Source: SIG78 sp036677805
GTDB taxonomy: Bacteria > Verrucomicrobiota > Lentisphaeria > Victivallales > Victivallaceae
Direction of reading: 5' to 3'
NCBI GenBank assembly: GCA_036677805.1
Contig: JAVBVS010000027.1
Coordinates: 9,921 to 73,920 of the forward strand
Length of the DNA stretch: 64,000 nucleotides
Notes under the pieces: generated by a model
What the model saw: only the letters and a program-made list of their open reading frames with translations
Told to the model about the DNA's origin: nothing
Database searches by the model: none
Made by a program: the position numbers and the translations under genes
Shown: positions 16,078-24,005 of the stretch, piece after piece
How the letters are laid out: each line of letters opens with the position of its first letter
How positions within the stretch are numbered: the first letter of the stretch is position 1

Positions 16078-16847
16078 CGGGTGATCTCCGTTCCGGCGTC
16101 ATTCGTCCCGGCCAGCCGGGCAAACCATTCGAAACTGTGCTGTGGAAACTGTTCGTGCCCGCCGTCGAAAAAATCGTAATAAAGCGCCGCAGCGCCGGAC
16201 GCCTCCAACGCCATGGCAAACTCAAAGGAGTGGCGCCACGGCACCAGATCGTCCCCGCGGCCATGATGAATCGAAAGCGTCACTGTTCGCAGCGCCTCCG
16301 GCCGGGCCGCGGGCGAACGCTCCCGGCATTCATCCGGCACAGCCGCCGGAACGCCGCCGAGAGCCGCCTCGATATCACCGGCGTAATGCAGTCCGGAAGC
16401 AGCAACCCGATCGTGCCAGCGCCGCAGATCGACCACCGGACACCAGACATCCACCGCCCGGAATACCGCCGGAAATGCGGCGGCGGTCAGCAGCGCCATC
16501 TGGCCGCCGCCGGAGCAGCCGAGCAGAAAGATATGACTGCGGTCGATGGCGTGGCGCGTCACCACATGCTCTACCGCATCAATCACATCCCGGCGGGCGA
16601 CAGCCGAACCGCAGGCCAGACGGACCTGCGGATTGGCCGCCAGATTGGGCCCACGGAATTCCGGCAGCAGCAGCGCCCAGCCGTATCGCCGGCACAGCGG
16701 CAGATAATTCTCACGCTGATTGAAACGGTCGAAGCTCCAGGTATGAAGCCCGACCACCAGCGGCACCGGACGGCCGGGCCGGGGATGGAAAAAAAGCGAC
16801 GGCTGAAGCGATCCGTCACAGGTCGATTTCACATCAATTTCATCCAT
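16074..16847 (-). CDS. alpha/beta hydrolase, prolyl-oligopeptidase-like
   Basis: 257 aa, cytoplasmic (no signal peptide). Oxyanion loop VGLHTWSFD, nucleophile elbow GCSGGG, acid in HHGRGDDLVPW and final His in FFDGGHEQF give a complete Ser-Asp-His triad. Substrate unknown, probably an ester, thioester or peptide. Start overlaps the mnmA stop by 8 bases and stop overlaps hydE, so it is cotranscribed with sulfur-transfer genes; whether it takes part in that chemistry is open. Confidence 0.75.
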   Translation of the reverse strand: MDEIDVKSTCDGSLQPSLFFHPRPGRPVPLVVGLHTWSFDRFNQRENYLPLCRRYGWALLLPEFRGPNLAANPQVRLACGSAVARRDVIDAVEHVVTRHAIDRSHIFLLGCSGGGQMALLTAAAFPAVFRAVDVWCPVVDLRRWHDRVAASGLHYAGDIEAALGGVPAAVPDECRERSPAARPEALRTVTLSIHHGRGDDLVPWRHSFEFAMALEASGAAALYYDFFDGGHEQFPQHSFEWFARLAGTNDAGTEITR

Positions 16848-17910
16848 TCAGCCAGGCCTCCTCGATCACACCGCCGCCCAGTACGCGGCCGCCGTCATAG
16901 AGCACCGCCGACTGTCCCCGGGCCGGAGCGTTGACGCCGTCGGGAAATTCCAGCCGGAAGCCGGCTTCCGATGCTTCCAGCACCCGCGCCGGAAGCGGTT
17001 TCCCGGCGGAGCGCACCTTGGCCGAAACCATCGTCCCGGCAACGGGCAGCGGCGCGAGCCAGTTCGGATCGCCGGCGCGCAGATACCGGCGCAACGTGTC
17101 GGACGCCGCGCCGACCACCACTTCATTGCGGCAGGAATTGAGCTCGATCACATACAGCGGCTGCGGTGAAGCGATGCCGAGACCTTTGCGCTGGCCCACG
17201 GTGTAGTGCCAGAAACCGTTGTGGCGGCCGAGCACCCGGCCCGCCGCATCGACGATGTCGCCGGGGCGGTCGGCCGCATGCAGCAGTTCGGTGTAGTCGC
17301 CGCTGTAAAAATCCTGGCTGTCCGGCTGATCCTTGACCGCAAGACCGAACCGGGCGGCAAGGCGGCGGACCTCCGGCTTGGCATATTCGCCCAGCGGAAA
17401 CAAGAGATGCGCCAACCGGGCACGCGGCAGACGGTGGAGAAAATAGGACTGGTCCCGAACCGGATCGCTCCCCGCATAAAGCGCCGGACCGTCGGCGGCG
17501 GGCCGGATTCGCGCATAGTGCCCGGTGGCAAGGCGGTCGAATTCCAGTCCGGATTGGCGGGCCAGCTCGGTCAACACGCCGAATTTCATGAATGCGTTGC
17601 ACCGGATGCAGGGATTGGGCGTGCGTCCGGCGAGGTATTCGCGGCGGAAATAATCCAGCACCACCGACTCATAAGGGTCGGCGCAGTCAAAGACGCGATA
17701 TGCGATCCCGAGCTGGCGGCAGAGCGCCTCCGCACGGCGGATGTCATCAGTCTCGCCGGGACCGAAGCAGCCATCCCGATCGCCGCCGCGATAGAGGCCG
17801 TCGCGCCAGATTTTCATGGTCACGCCGGTCACTTCATGCCCGGCCTCCAGCAGCAGCGCCGCCGCCACGGAAGAGTCGACCCCGCCCGAAAGTCCGATTG
17901 CGATTTTCAT
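16840..17910 (-). CDS. mnmA: tRNA 2-thiouridine synthase, MnmA-like
   Basis: 356 aa. Activates U34 of Glu/Gln/Lys tRNAs with ATP and adds sulfur. PP-loop GLSGGVDSSVAAALL, tRNA-binding TGHYARI, first catalytic Cys in TPNPCIRCN (C101, C104) and VRDQSYFL are standard. The second catalytic Cys, normally in DSTGICF or DSQEICF, is missing: the sequence is PDSQDFYSGDY (D200-F201-Y202). This suggests a variant that takes sulfur differently, perhaps via a cluster on other Cys. Start at 17910 has GGAGGAG 7 bases upstream. First gene of the operon, controlled by the dyads at 17954 and 18028. Confidence 0.85.
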   Translation of the reverse strand: MKIAIGLSGGVDSSVAAALLLEAGHEVTGVTMKIWRDGLYRGGDRDGCFGPGETDDIRRAEALCRQLGIAYRVFDCADPYESVVLDYFRREYLAGRTPNPCIRCNAFMKFGVLTELARQSGLEFDRLATGHYARIRPAADGPALYAGSDPVRDQSYFLHRLPRARLAHLLFPLGEYAKPEVRRLAARFGLAVKDQPDSQDFYSGDYTELLHAADRPGDIVDAAGRVLGRHNGFWHYTVGQRKGLGIASPQPLYVIELNSCRNEVVVGAASDTLRRYLRAGDPNWLAPLPVAGTMVSAKVRSAGKPLPARVLEASEAGFRLEFPDGVNAPARGQSAVLYDGGRVLGGGVIEEAWLNG

Positions 17911-17953
17911 GGTGCGCTCCTCCGGCGGCGGAACTTCTCCGCGCCGCGTCAAT

Positions 17954-17978
17954 TAAAACTACTTTTTTGGTTGTGATT
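17954..17978 (-). promoter_or_regulatory. dyad operator A (mnmA, at start point)
   Basis: Plus-strand reading TAAAACTAC-N7-GTTGTGATT. Lies directly after the -10 (17986-17991), covering the predicted transcription start of mnmA. One of six sites with the same CNAC-N7-GTNG core. Confidence 0.7.
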
Positions 17979-17985
17979 ATCATGT

Positions 17986-18014
17986 AAAATACACTGTTTT
18001 TCATCGTTTGTCAA
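17986..18014 (-). promoter_or_regulatory. mnmA operon promoter
   Basis: Minus strand -35 TTGACA (18009-18014), 17-bp spacer, -10 TATTTT (17986-17991). The only good promoter seen for the eight-gene mnmA-to-thiH operon. No TPP riboswitch (THI box) is visible between it and mnmA. Confidence 0.75.
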
Positions 18015-18027
18015 ACCGGATTTGATT

Positions 18028-18052
18028 AAAAACGACCAATTCGGTTGCAATT
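18028..18052 (-). promoter_or_regulatory. dyad operator F (mnmA, upstream of -35)
   Basis: AAAAACGAC-N7-GTTGCAATT, 13 bp upstream of the -35. Its centre is 74 bp from site A. It was found by looking where the cysK geometry predicted a second site. Confidence 0.6.
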
Positions 18053-18166
18053 CCGCAATGATTTTCGTGCAGACGGAATGCGTTATTTGAGATTTTCGAC
18101 GCAAAACCCCATGAAACCAGAAGATTTTACAAAACGGCTGCGCCCGGCGGCGGCCTTCGTCCATTT

Positions 18167-18949
18167 TCAGATAAAATATTCGATATTGCGTTCGGAACCG
18201 TCGAAAAACTCCCGGAAAATGCGCCGTTTGCATTCGACAAATCCCGAATCGCTGCGCACCCGGGGGTATGAGAGCGGAATCGCAATCTCTTTTTTGATCC
18301 GTCCGGGCGACGGCATCATCACCACCACCCGGTCCGCCAGATAGACCGCCTCCTCAATGTCATGGGTCACGAAAACCACGGTCTTGCGTTCCGCCCGGAC
18401 AATGCCGCGCAAATCCGCCTGAAGCCGGTATCGGGTCATGGCGTCCAATGCGCCGAAGGGCTCGTCCATGAACAGAATTTCCGGATTGACCGCCAGCGCC
18501 CGGGCGATCGCCACCCGCTGCTGCTGGCCCCCGGAAAGATGCCGCGGATGCTGATCGGCCAGATCGGAAAGTCCGACCATCGCCAGATACCGGTCGGCGA
18601 CTTCCCGGCGCAATGCGGCGGGCAGTTTCAACGCTTCCAGTCCCAACTCGACATTGCGCCGCGCCGAGCGCCAGGGCAGCAAACCGTAATTCTGGAAGAT
18701 GGTCACATACTTTACCGAAGGCCGGGAAACCGGTTTCCCGGCGATCCTGACCGAACCGGAGGTAAGCGGCTCGAATCCGGCCATGGCATTCATCAGCGTG
18801 GTCTTGCCGCAGCCGGAAGGACCGAGCAGGCAGATGAATTCGCCTTGCCCGACCGTCAGGGAAACATCCTCCAGCGCGGCGAAAACCGTTTCGACGCCGC
18901 GGCGGATGCGGGTGAAATGCTTGGTTGCGTGTTCGACTTCGATATCCAT
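18167..18949 (-). CDS. ABC transporter ATPase, SsuB/TauB/NrtD type
   Basis: 260 aa. Walker A GPSGCGKTTLMNAM, Q-loop FQNYGLLPW, signature LSGGQQQRVAIARAL, Walker B EILFMDEPFGALD and H-loop VTHDIEEAVYLADRV are all intact. Powers an importer of sulfonates, nitrate-like anions or HMP-type pyrimidines; the family does not fix the substrate. Last gene of cysK-metY-CooS-like-ABC operon, starting 1 base after the permease stop. Position in a sulfur operon favours a sulfur compound. Confidence 0.88.
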   Translation of the reverse strand: MDIEVEHATKHFTRIRRGVETVFAALEDVSLTVGQGEFICLLGPSGCGKTTLMNAMAGFEPLTSGSVRIAGKPVSRPSVKYVTIFQNYGLLPWRSARRNVELGLEALKLPAALRREVADRYLAMVGLSDLADQHPRHLSGGQQQRVAIARALAVNPEILFMDEPFGALDAMTRYRLQADLRGIVRAERKTVVFVTHDIEEAVYLADRVVVMMPSPGRIKKEIAIPLSYPRVRSDSGFVECKRRIFREFFDGSERNIEYFI

Positions 18950-18950
18950 A

Positions 18951-19676
18951 TCAGCGCTGTCCCCACAACTTCAGAACCGTTTGCTCGAAATAAGCGATGG
19001 CCATATCCAGCAGCAGACCGATGGCGCCGATCGCGACCATCGCGGCCAGCAGGACGTCGGTACGCATATTGTTGCGGGCGTCGATGATCATGAAGCCGAG
19101 GCCGCTCTGCGCCCCGATCATTTCACCGGAAACCAGGAATATCCAGGCGCAGCCCAGTGCGATATGCAGACTGTTGGCCACGGCCGGAAAAATCGCCGGA
19201 AAAACGATCTTCCATAAAATTTCCGGCTCGCCGATGCCGTAATTGGCCGCCACTTTGCGGTAGACCGGATCAAGGTGGCGAACCGCCGCCGCCGTACTCA
19301 GCAGCACCGGAAAGAATCCCGCCAGAAAAATGATCACGATCGCCGGCACATCGCCGATGCCCAGCAGCAGCACAATGAACGGCATCCATGCCACCGGCGC
19401 GATCGGCCGCAGGAAATGCATCACCGGCGCGATGTAGTCGAAAGCCCTCCGGTACCAGCCCAGCAGCAATCCGCCCAGCGCCCCGGCGGTGATCGACAGC
19501 AGATAACCGATGAAAAAACGGTACAGGCTGCTGCCGATATGCGGCCAGAGCGTTCCGTCCCGGACGAGCGCCCCAAACGCCGCTGCTACCGCCAGCGGCG
19601 ACGGCAGCAGCGCCGGAGAAAAATCTCCGACCCGGACCACCGCCGCCCAGAGCGCAATCAATCCGGCGAACGACAC
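18951..19676 (-). CDS. ABC transporter permease, SsuC/TauC type
   Basis: 241 aa from the GTG at 19676, or 250 aa from an in-frame ATT at 19703. The latter is 6 bases after AAGGAG (19710-19715) and adds FSRIVKIF, giving a positively charged N-terminus and a full first helix, so I favour the rare ATT start. Six helices and the BPD_transp_1 coupling loop (GIGEPEILWKIVFPAIFPAV) are visible. Forms the channel of the importer with the adjacent ATPase and lipoprotein. Confidence 0.85.
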   Translation of the reverse strand: MSFAGLIALWAAVVRVGDFSPALLPSPLAVAAAFGALVRDGTLWPHIGSSLYRFFIGYLLSITAGALGGLLLGWYRRAFDYIAPVMHFLRPIAPVAWMPFIVLLLGIGDVPAIVIIFLAGFFPVLLSTAAAVRHLDPVYRKVAANYGIGEPEILWKIVFPAIFPAVANSLHIALGCAWIFLVSGEMIGAQSGLGFMIIDARNNMRTDVLLAAMVAIGAIGLLLDMAIAYFEQTVLKLWGQR

Positions 19677-19718
19677 GAAAATTTTAACGATCCGGCTGAA
19701 AATTTTGCGCTCCTTCCG

Positions 19719-20627
19719 TCACTTTCCAGCCCGGACGAAGTCGGCATAGGCCGGAGGATGTTCGGCAATGCCGTACCGGATCATTTTGCCGCACAAATCC
19801 TCATAGGCCGGACGGGTCAATCCGAGATCCGAATAGGAAATCCACTCCAGCGACAGCGTCAGCACGTCATCCGGCTGTTTGAGCAGCGACCGGGCGCTCG
19901 TCAGCGCCGCCGCCTTGTTTTCCAGACGTTCGCCGGCACGGTGATACGCCGTCAACAGTTTTTGCGCCGCTTCCGGCCGCCGCGCCAGGAAGGCATCGTT
20001 GGCCACCAGGGCACAGCAGATCGAATCCGGCCACAATTCGTCCGACTGAAAGAGAATCCGGCCGTAACCGCCCCGGACCGCGATCGCGCCGAAGGGTTCG
20101 GCCACGCAATAGCCCGCAATCCGTCCCGAAGCCAGCGCCGAAGGCATTTCCGGCGGCGGCAGCTCGACGATTCGAACCTCGGACGCGGGAATGTTCGCCC
20201 GCTCCAAAGCCGCCCGCAACAGCAGATAATGCGACGAACTGCGGTGCGGAACCGCGAACGCCTTGCCGCGCAGGTCGGCGACCGCGGCGATTTCCCGCCC
20301 GACCACAAGCACGTTGCCATTGCGATGCCCGAGCGCCAGCGCGGTCAGTCCGACCCCCTGCTCCTTCGCCTTCATCGCCGGTTCGATCAGCACCGCGGCG
20401 GCATCCACCCGACCGGTATTCAGAGCGTCGAGCAATTCCGGCCATGAACCGTATTTGACCAGCTCCACCGGAACCTCATTCTGCCGGGTCAGTTCCTGCA
20501 GCACCACGGCATGGGTAATCGGCAGATAGGCGATACGTACGGCGGCCTGCGGACTGCCGTCCGAGCAACCGGCGGCAACCGCCGTCAGCAGCGCCGCCGC
20601 AAACATCCTCAATCCATTGTATTTCAT
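19719..20627 (-). CDS. ABC substrate-binding lipoprotein, NMT1/SsuA-like
   Basis: 302 aa. Signal peptide with lipobox TAVAAGC, so anchored in a membrane facing the periplasm. The bilobed NMT1/SsuA fold is indicated by VRIAYLPITHAVVLQEL, DLRGKAFAVPHRSSSHYLL and ELPPPEMPSALASGRIAGY. This family binds alkanesulfonates, taurine, nitrate/cyanate-like anions or thiamine pyrimidine precursors. ATG overlaps the CooS-like stop (ATGA), so the two are translationally coupled. A thiamine precursor is a real alternative because thi genes follow in the next operon. Confidence 0.85.
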   Translation of the reverse strand: MKYNGLRMFAAALLTAVAAGCSDGSPQAAVRIAYLPITHAVVLQELTRQNEVPVELVKYGSWPELLDALNTGRVDAAAVLIEPAMKAKEQGVGLTALALGHRNGNVLVVGREIAAVADLRGKAFAVPHRSSSHYLLLRAALERANIPASEVRIVELPPPEMPSALASGRIAGYCVAEPFGAIAVRGGYGRILFQSDELWPDSICCALVANDAFLARRPEAAQKLLTAYHRAGERLENKAAALTSARSLLKQPDDVLTLSLEWISYSDLGLTRPAYEDLCGKMIRYGIAEHPPAYADFVRAGK

Positions 20628-22654
20628 GGAGTATTCCACTCCAGTTTACGACGTTTCTCTCCAATATCTTCCATAATTCGCCGCGCCAGCTTGCGATGGT
20701 CGATTTCAGTGATCATCACCGAACCGAGCAGCGAACGCGTCGTTTCGGCGAAAAATCCGGCCACCGCGGGCGAGCCAAGGGTCGGGGCATGGACGCTGTG
20801 ATAGGAGTTCACCCCCATCAGCCGGAAGCCGAGCGCGGCGCAGATGCCTTTTTCGTTGCTCCACTCCGGACTCACGAAACCGTACGGCATGGCCTTGACC
20901 GGAAGCTCCAGCGCCGCCGCGATTCCGGCGAAGAAAGCCGAGGATCTGGCGTTGTCGAGACACTCCCCGACATGCCATACCGGCGGCAATTCCCCCAGAA
21001 ACTCCCGCAACGCGGTTCCGGCCAGCGGCAGCGCCTTCGCCGAACAGAAACCCAGTTTGAGCAAGGCGAACGAGGCGCAGCCGTTGGTCAGCACAAGAAT
21101 ATCGTTGCGGATCAGCGTTTCCGCGACCTCCGCAATGGCCTTCTCATACACCACCCGGGGATTGTTGCAGCCGACCAGATTGACGATGCCCCGGATGCGT
21201 CCCGCCCGGAGCGCTTCGGCGATGGTCCGCAGACCTTCCGGAAAATATCCGTTCGCCCATTCCACCGAAAATCCGGTTTCGGCTTCGACCTCATACTGCG
21301 GAATCCGGACCGGCACATCGCGCCGCGCGGCGAAACTTTCGATGCCCCGCCGGACGATCGCGATCGCCAATTCCCCGATCCGGTCGAGGTTGCCGAGCTC
21401 GTGGTCCAGCGCGTAATGCTCCGCCCCGGGCAGCCGCGCCGAATCGCTGGTGGTGACCACCACGGTCTTGAAGCACCGCGCCACCTCCATGATCGAGGGG
21501 AACACATCCTGGACGTCGGCTACCCACAAATCGAGCGCGCCGGTGCCGAGGATCAACTCCGAACCGACCGCGTTCGAAAGCGGAATCACCCCGCCGTAAC
21601 GGTACATCGCCGACAACCCGGAGCAGCAGATGCCGTAAAACCGGATTCCTTCCGCCCCATGTTCACGGGCTTCCCGGAGCATGGCTTCGGAATTCCCTGC
21701 CCGCACGATTTCGCTGACCAGTACCGGCGAATGGCCGTGAACCGCGATATTCACGAAGCCCCGGCGCAACGCACCGGTATTGATCCGGCAGCGGCTGCGC
21801 TGCGGCAATCCGAAAAGACAATCCATTGCAATCGCCGAACCGAGACAGGAGGACCAGACGAAAGCCAGCCCGGTCCGCAGCATCTGATGCAGACAATTTT
21901 TCCAGTCGCCGTCGGTGCCGGTCGTCGTCCGGTGCAACGCTTCGAAAACCTCATGATACGGACTGGTCGGCAGGATTCCGAGCTTCCGCCAGGTTTCCAC
22001 CCGCTCCTTTGGAGCGAACGCGTGAAGCGTACGATGCGCTCCGGGCGCCGTCGCCGAAAGATCGTACAGCAAAATGTCGGCGATCTCTCCGGCCAGTTCC
22101 GGAATCGGCCGGGAACGGTCCAGACCGAATTTCTCGGCCACCGCCCGGACCTTTTCCGGTCCCAGAATCGGCAGCGGCGCCAGTCCCGCCGCCGCCTGCT
22201 TGAGCGCCAGCATGGACATCCGTCCGCGGGCGCCGTGCGCGGCGGTCCCGGCGGCGGCGCTGCGGAGCAGATTGCGCGCCACGATCAGATCGGCGTCGGC
22301 GCCGCAGACGCCGCGCGGAGCTTTCGCCGTGATCCGGCAGGGCCCCATGCAGCAGTTGCGGCAGCAGACGCCGGCCATGCCGAAGCCGCATTGCGGCTGC
22401 TGCCGGTCGAAACGGTCGAAAACGGTTTCCAATCCGGCGGCTTCCATATTCAAAAGCATCTCCCGGACCGCCGGATCGGGCGTCTGCTCGATCACCCGCC
22501 GCTTGTCCGGAAACGTTTTCCGATATGCGTTCACCGCCGCCTGATAATCGGCGACGCCGTCATGGCGATGAGATTCATCGCCATGGTGATGATGCCCGGA
22601 CTCGTGCGGATGATCATGATCATGATGGTGGTGTTGGTATGATGCTTCGCTCAT
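20624..22654 (-). CDS. CooS-like carbon monoxide dehydrogenase homologue, altered C-cluster
   Basis: 676 aa, full length. N-terminus has 13 His between residues 8 and 31. Cys for the D and B clusters are present (C89, C97, C98, C101, C106, C117). C-cluster ligands: His in VHGH (306-308), GICC (343-344), C496 (VGCNN), C526 (NGCAS), C565 (VGECLDN), and Lys in NEKG (602) are retained, but the Cys of the usual VDVQC is Asp (D383, VADVQD). Of the three relay His, H140 remains and the other two are Arg and Met. No cooC, cooF or acs gene is near. Sits between metY and an ABC importer in a sulfur operon, so CO oxidation is doubtful; conversion of a small sulfur- or nitrogen-containing C1 compound is a guess. 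Confidence 0.8.
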   Translation of the reverse strand: MSEASYQHHHHDHDHPHESGHHHHGDESHRHDGVADYQAAVNAYRKTFPDKRRVIEQTPDPAVREMLLNMEAAGLETVFDRFDRQQPQCGFGMAGVCCRNCCMGPCRITAKAPRGVCGADADLIVARNLLRSAAAGTAAHGARGRMSMLALKQAAAGLAPLPILGPEKVRAVAEKFGLDRSRPIPELAGEIADILLYDLSATAPGAHRTLHAFAPKERVETWRKLGILPTSPYHEVFEALHRTTTGTDGDWKNCLHQMLRTGLAFVWSSCLGSAIAMDCLFGLPQRSRCRINTGALRRGFVNIAVHGHSPVLVSEIVRAGNSEAMLREAREHGAEGIRFYGICCSGLSAMYRYGGVIPLSNAVGSELILGTGALDLWVADVQDVFPSIMEVARCFKTVVVTTSDSARLPGAEHYALDHELGNLDRIGELAIAIVRRGIESFAARRDVPVRIPQYEVEAETGFSVEWANGYFPEGLRTIAEALRAGRIRGIVNLVGCNNPRVVYEKAIAEVAETLIRNDILVLTNGCASFALLKLGFCSAKALPLAGTALREFLGELPPVWHVGECLDNARSSAFFAGIAAALELPVKAMPYGFVSPEWSNEKGICAALGFRLMGVNSYHSVHAPTLGSPAVAGFFAETTRSLLGSVMITEIDHRKLARRIMEDIGEKRRKLEWNTP

Positions 22655-22700
22655 ATCAGCCTCTTTTCAGGCGACCGCTCCGCACGCTGCCGCGGCCGGG

Positions 22701-23981
22701 TCAAATCAATTTCAGGGCGTCGTCCAGCGCGCCGATGATATCGTCGATGTGTTCCAGCCCGATCGACAGCCGGATCAGCTCCGGCTGAAGCCCGCCGGCG
22801 CGCTGGTCGGCGTCCGACAGCTGGGAGTGCGTCGTGCTCGCCGGATGGATGATCAGGCTCTTGGCGTCCCCGACATTGGCGAGGAGACTGAAAAGCTCGA
22901 CGTGATCCACCAGATACCGCGCTTTTTCCGCACCGCCATGGACGCCGAAAACCACCATGCCGCCGGCTCCGTTCGGCAAATATCTGGCCGCCAGCACACC
23001 GCCGGTCAGTCCGGGATATTTGACCCAGGCCACCTTGGAGTGATGCGCCAGATACTCCGCGACCCGGAAGGCGTTTTCACTGTGCCGCGCCATCCGCAGC
23101 GGCAGCGATTCAACCCCTTGCAGAAAAATCCAGGCCGCGTCCGGCGCCAGCGTCGGCCCCTGATTGCGCAGCCCCACCGTGCGCAGCCGCAGAATATAGG
23201 CCAAAGCGTTCAGATCGTCCAGATCGTGAGCAAAGCGCAATCCGTGATAACCGCGGTCGGGTTCGTTGTAGAGCGCGAATTTCGGATCGCTCCAGTCGAA
23301 GTTGCCGGCGTCGATCACCGCGCCGCCGATGCCGGTGCCGTGCCCCCCGATCCATTTGGAAAGCGAGTGGATCACGATATTGGCGCCGTGCTCGATCGGA
23401 CGCAGCAGCGTCGGCGGAGTGAAAGTCGCGTCCACGACCAGCGGGATGTGATGCTTCTTCGCAAGTTTCGCATAACCTTCAATATCGGCGATTTCCAGTG
23501 CGGGATTGCCGACGGTTTCGATATAGAGCGCACGGGTTTTCGGATTGATCGCCGCTGCCGTCGCCGCAAAGTCGTTGACCGGCGCGAAACGCACCGTGAT
23601 GCCCTGCTGCGGCAGAATCGCGTCGAACTGGGTGTAGGTGCCGCCGTAAAGGTTGCCGGCGGAAACGATTTCATCCCCCTGCCGGGCGATGTTGGTCAAA
23701 CCGAAATAGATCGCCGCCGTGCCGCTGGCGAGGGTCAGCGCCGCCAGTCCGCCGTCAAGCGCGGCCAGACGCTTTTCCAGCACGTCGTTGGTCGGATTCA
23801 TCAGCCGGGCGTAGATGTTGCCGGATTCCTTGAGGGCGAACAAATCCGCGCCGTGCTGGGAATTGCGGAAACTGTAGGCAGTGGTCCGATAGACCGGCAC
23901 CGCCCGGGCCTGCGTGGCGGGGTCGGGAACCTGTCCGGCGTGGAGGGCCAGCGTCTCGAGATGGTATTTTTTATCGCTCAT
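22701..23981 (-). CDS. metY: O-acetylhomoserine sulfhydrylase
   Basis: 426 aa PLP enzyme of the Cys/Met metabolism class. Makes homocysteine from O-acetylhomoserine and sulfide. N-terminus LETLALHAGQVPDPATQARAVPVYRT, PLP Lys in VIHSLSKWIGGHG, and LIIHPASTTHSQL are characteristic of the 420-430 aa MetY group rather than the shorter MetB/MetC. Follows cysK by 24 bases and precedes the CooS-like gene by 46 bases. Confidence 0.93.
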   Translation of the reverse strand: MSDKKYHLETLALHAGQVPDPATQARAVPVYRTTAYSFRNSQHGADLFALKESGNIYARLMNPTNDVLEKRLAALDGGLAALTLASGTAAIYFGLTNIARQGDEIVSAGNLYGGTYTQFDAILPQQGITVRFAPVNDFAATAAAINPKTRALYIETVGNPALEIADIEGYAKLAKKHHIPLVVDATFTPPTLLRPIEHGANIVIHSLSKWIGGHGTGIGGAVIDAGNFDWSDPKFALYNEPDRGYHGLRFAHDLDDLNALAYILRLRTVGLRNQGPTLAPDAAWIFLQGVESLPLRMARHSENAFRVAEYLAHHSKVAWVKYPGLTGGVLAARYLPNGAGGMVVFGVHGGAEKARYLVDHVELFSLLANVGDAKSLIIHPASTTHSQLSDADQRAGGLQPELIRLSIGLEHIDDIIGALDDALKLI

Positions 23982-24005
23982 GGTGAATTTCTCCTTGATT
24001 TATTT

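Noticed and set aside
17911..18166. TPP riboswitch ahead of the thiamine-containing operon
   Set aside because: No THI-box pattern found; control appears to be by the dyad operators instead.
20696..22642. 648-codon plus-strand ORF
   Set aside because: Antisense to the CooS-like gene, which carries conserved cluster ligands in order.
20624..22654. Wood-Ljungdahl or CO-oxidation locus
   Set aside because: No acs, cooC, cooF or hydrogenase genes in the window, and ligand changes argue against standard CO chemistry.
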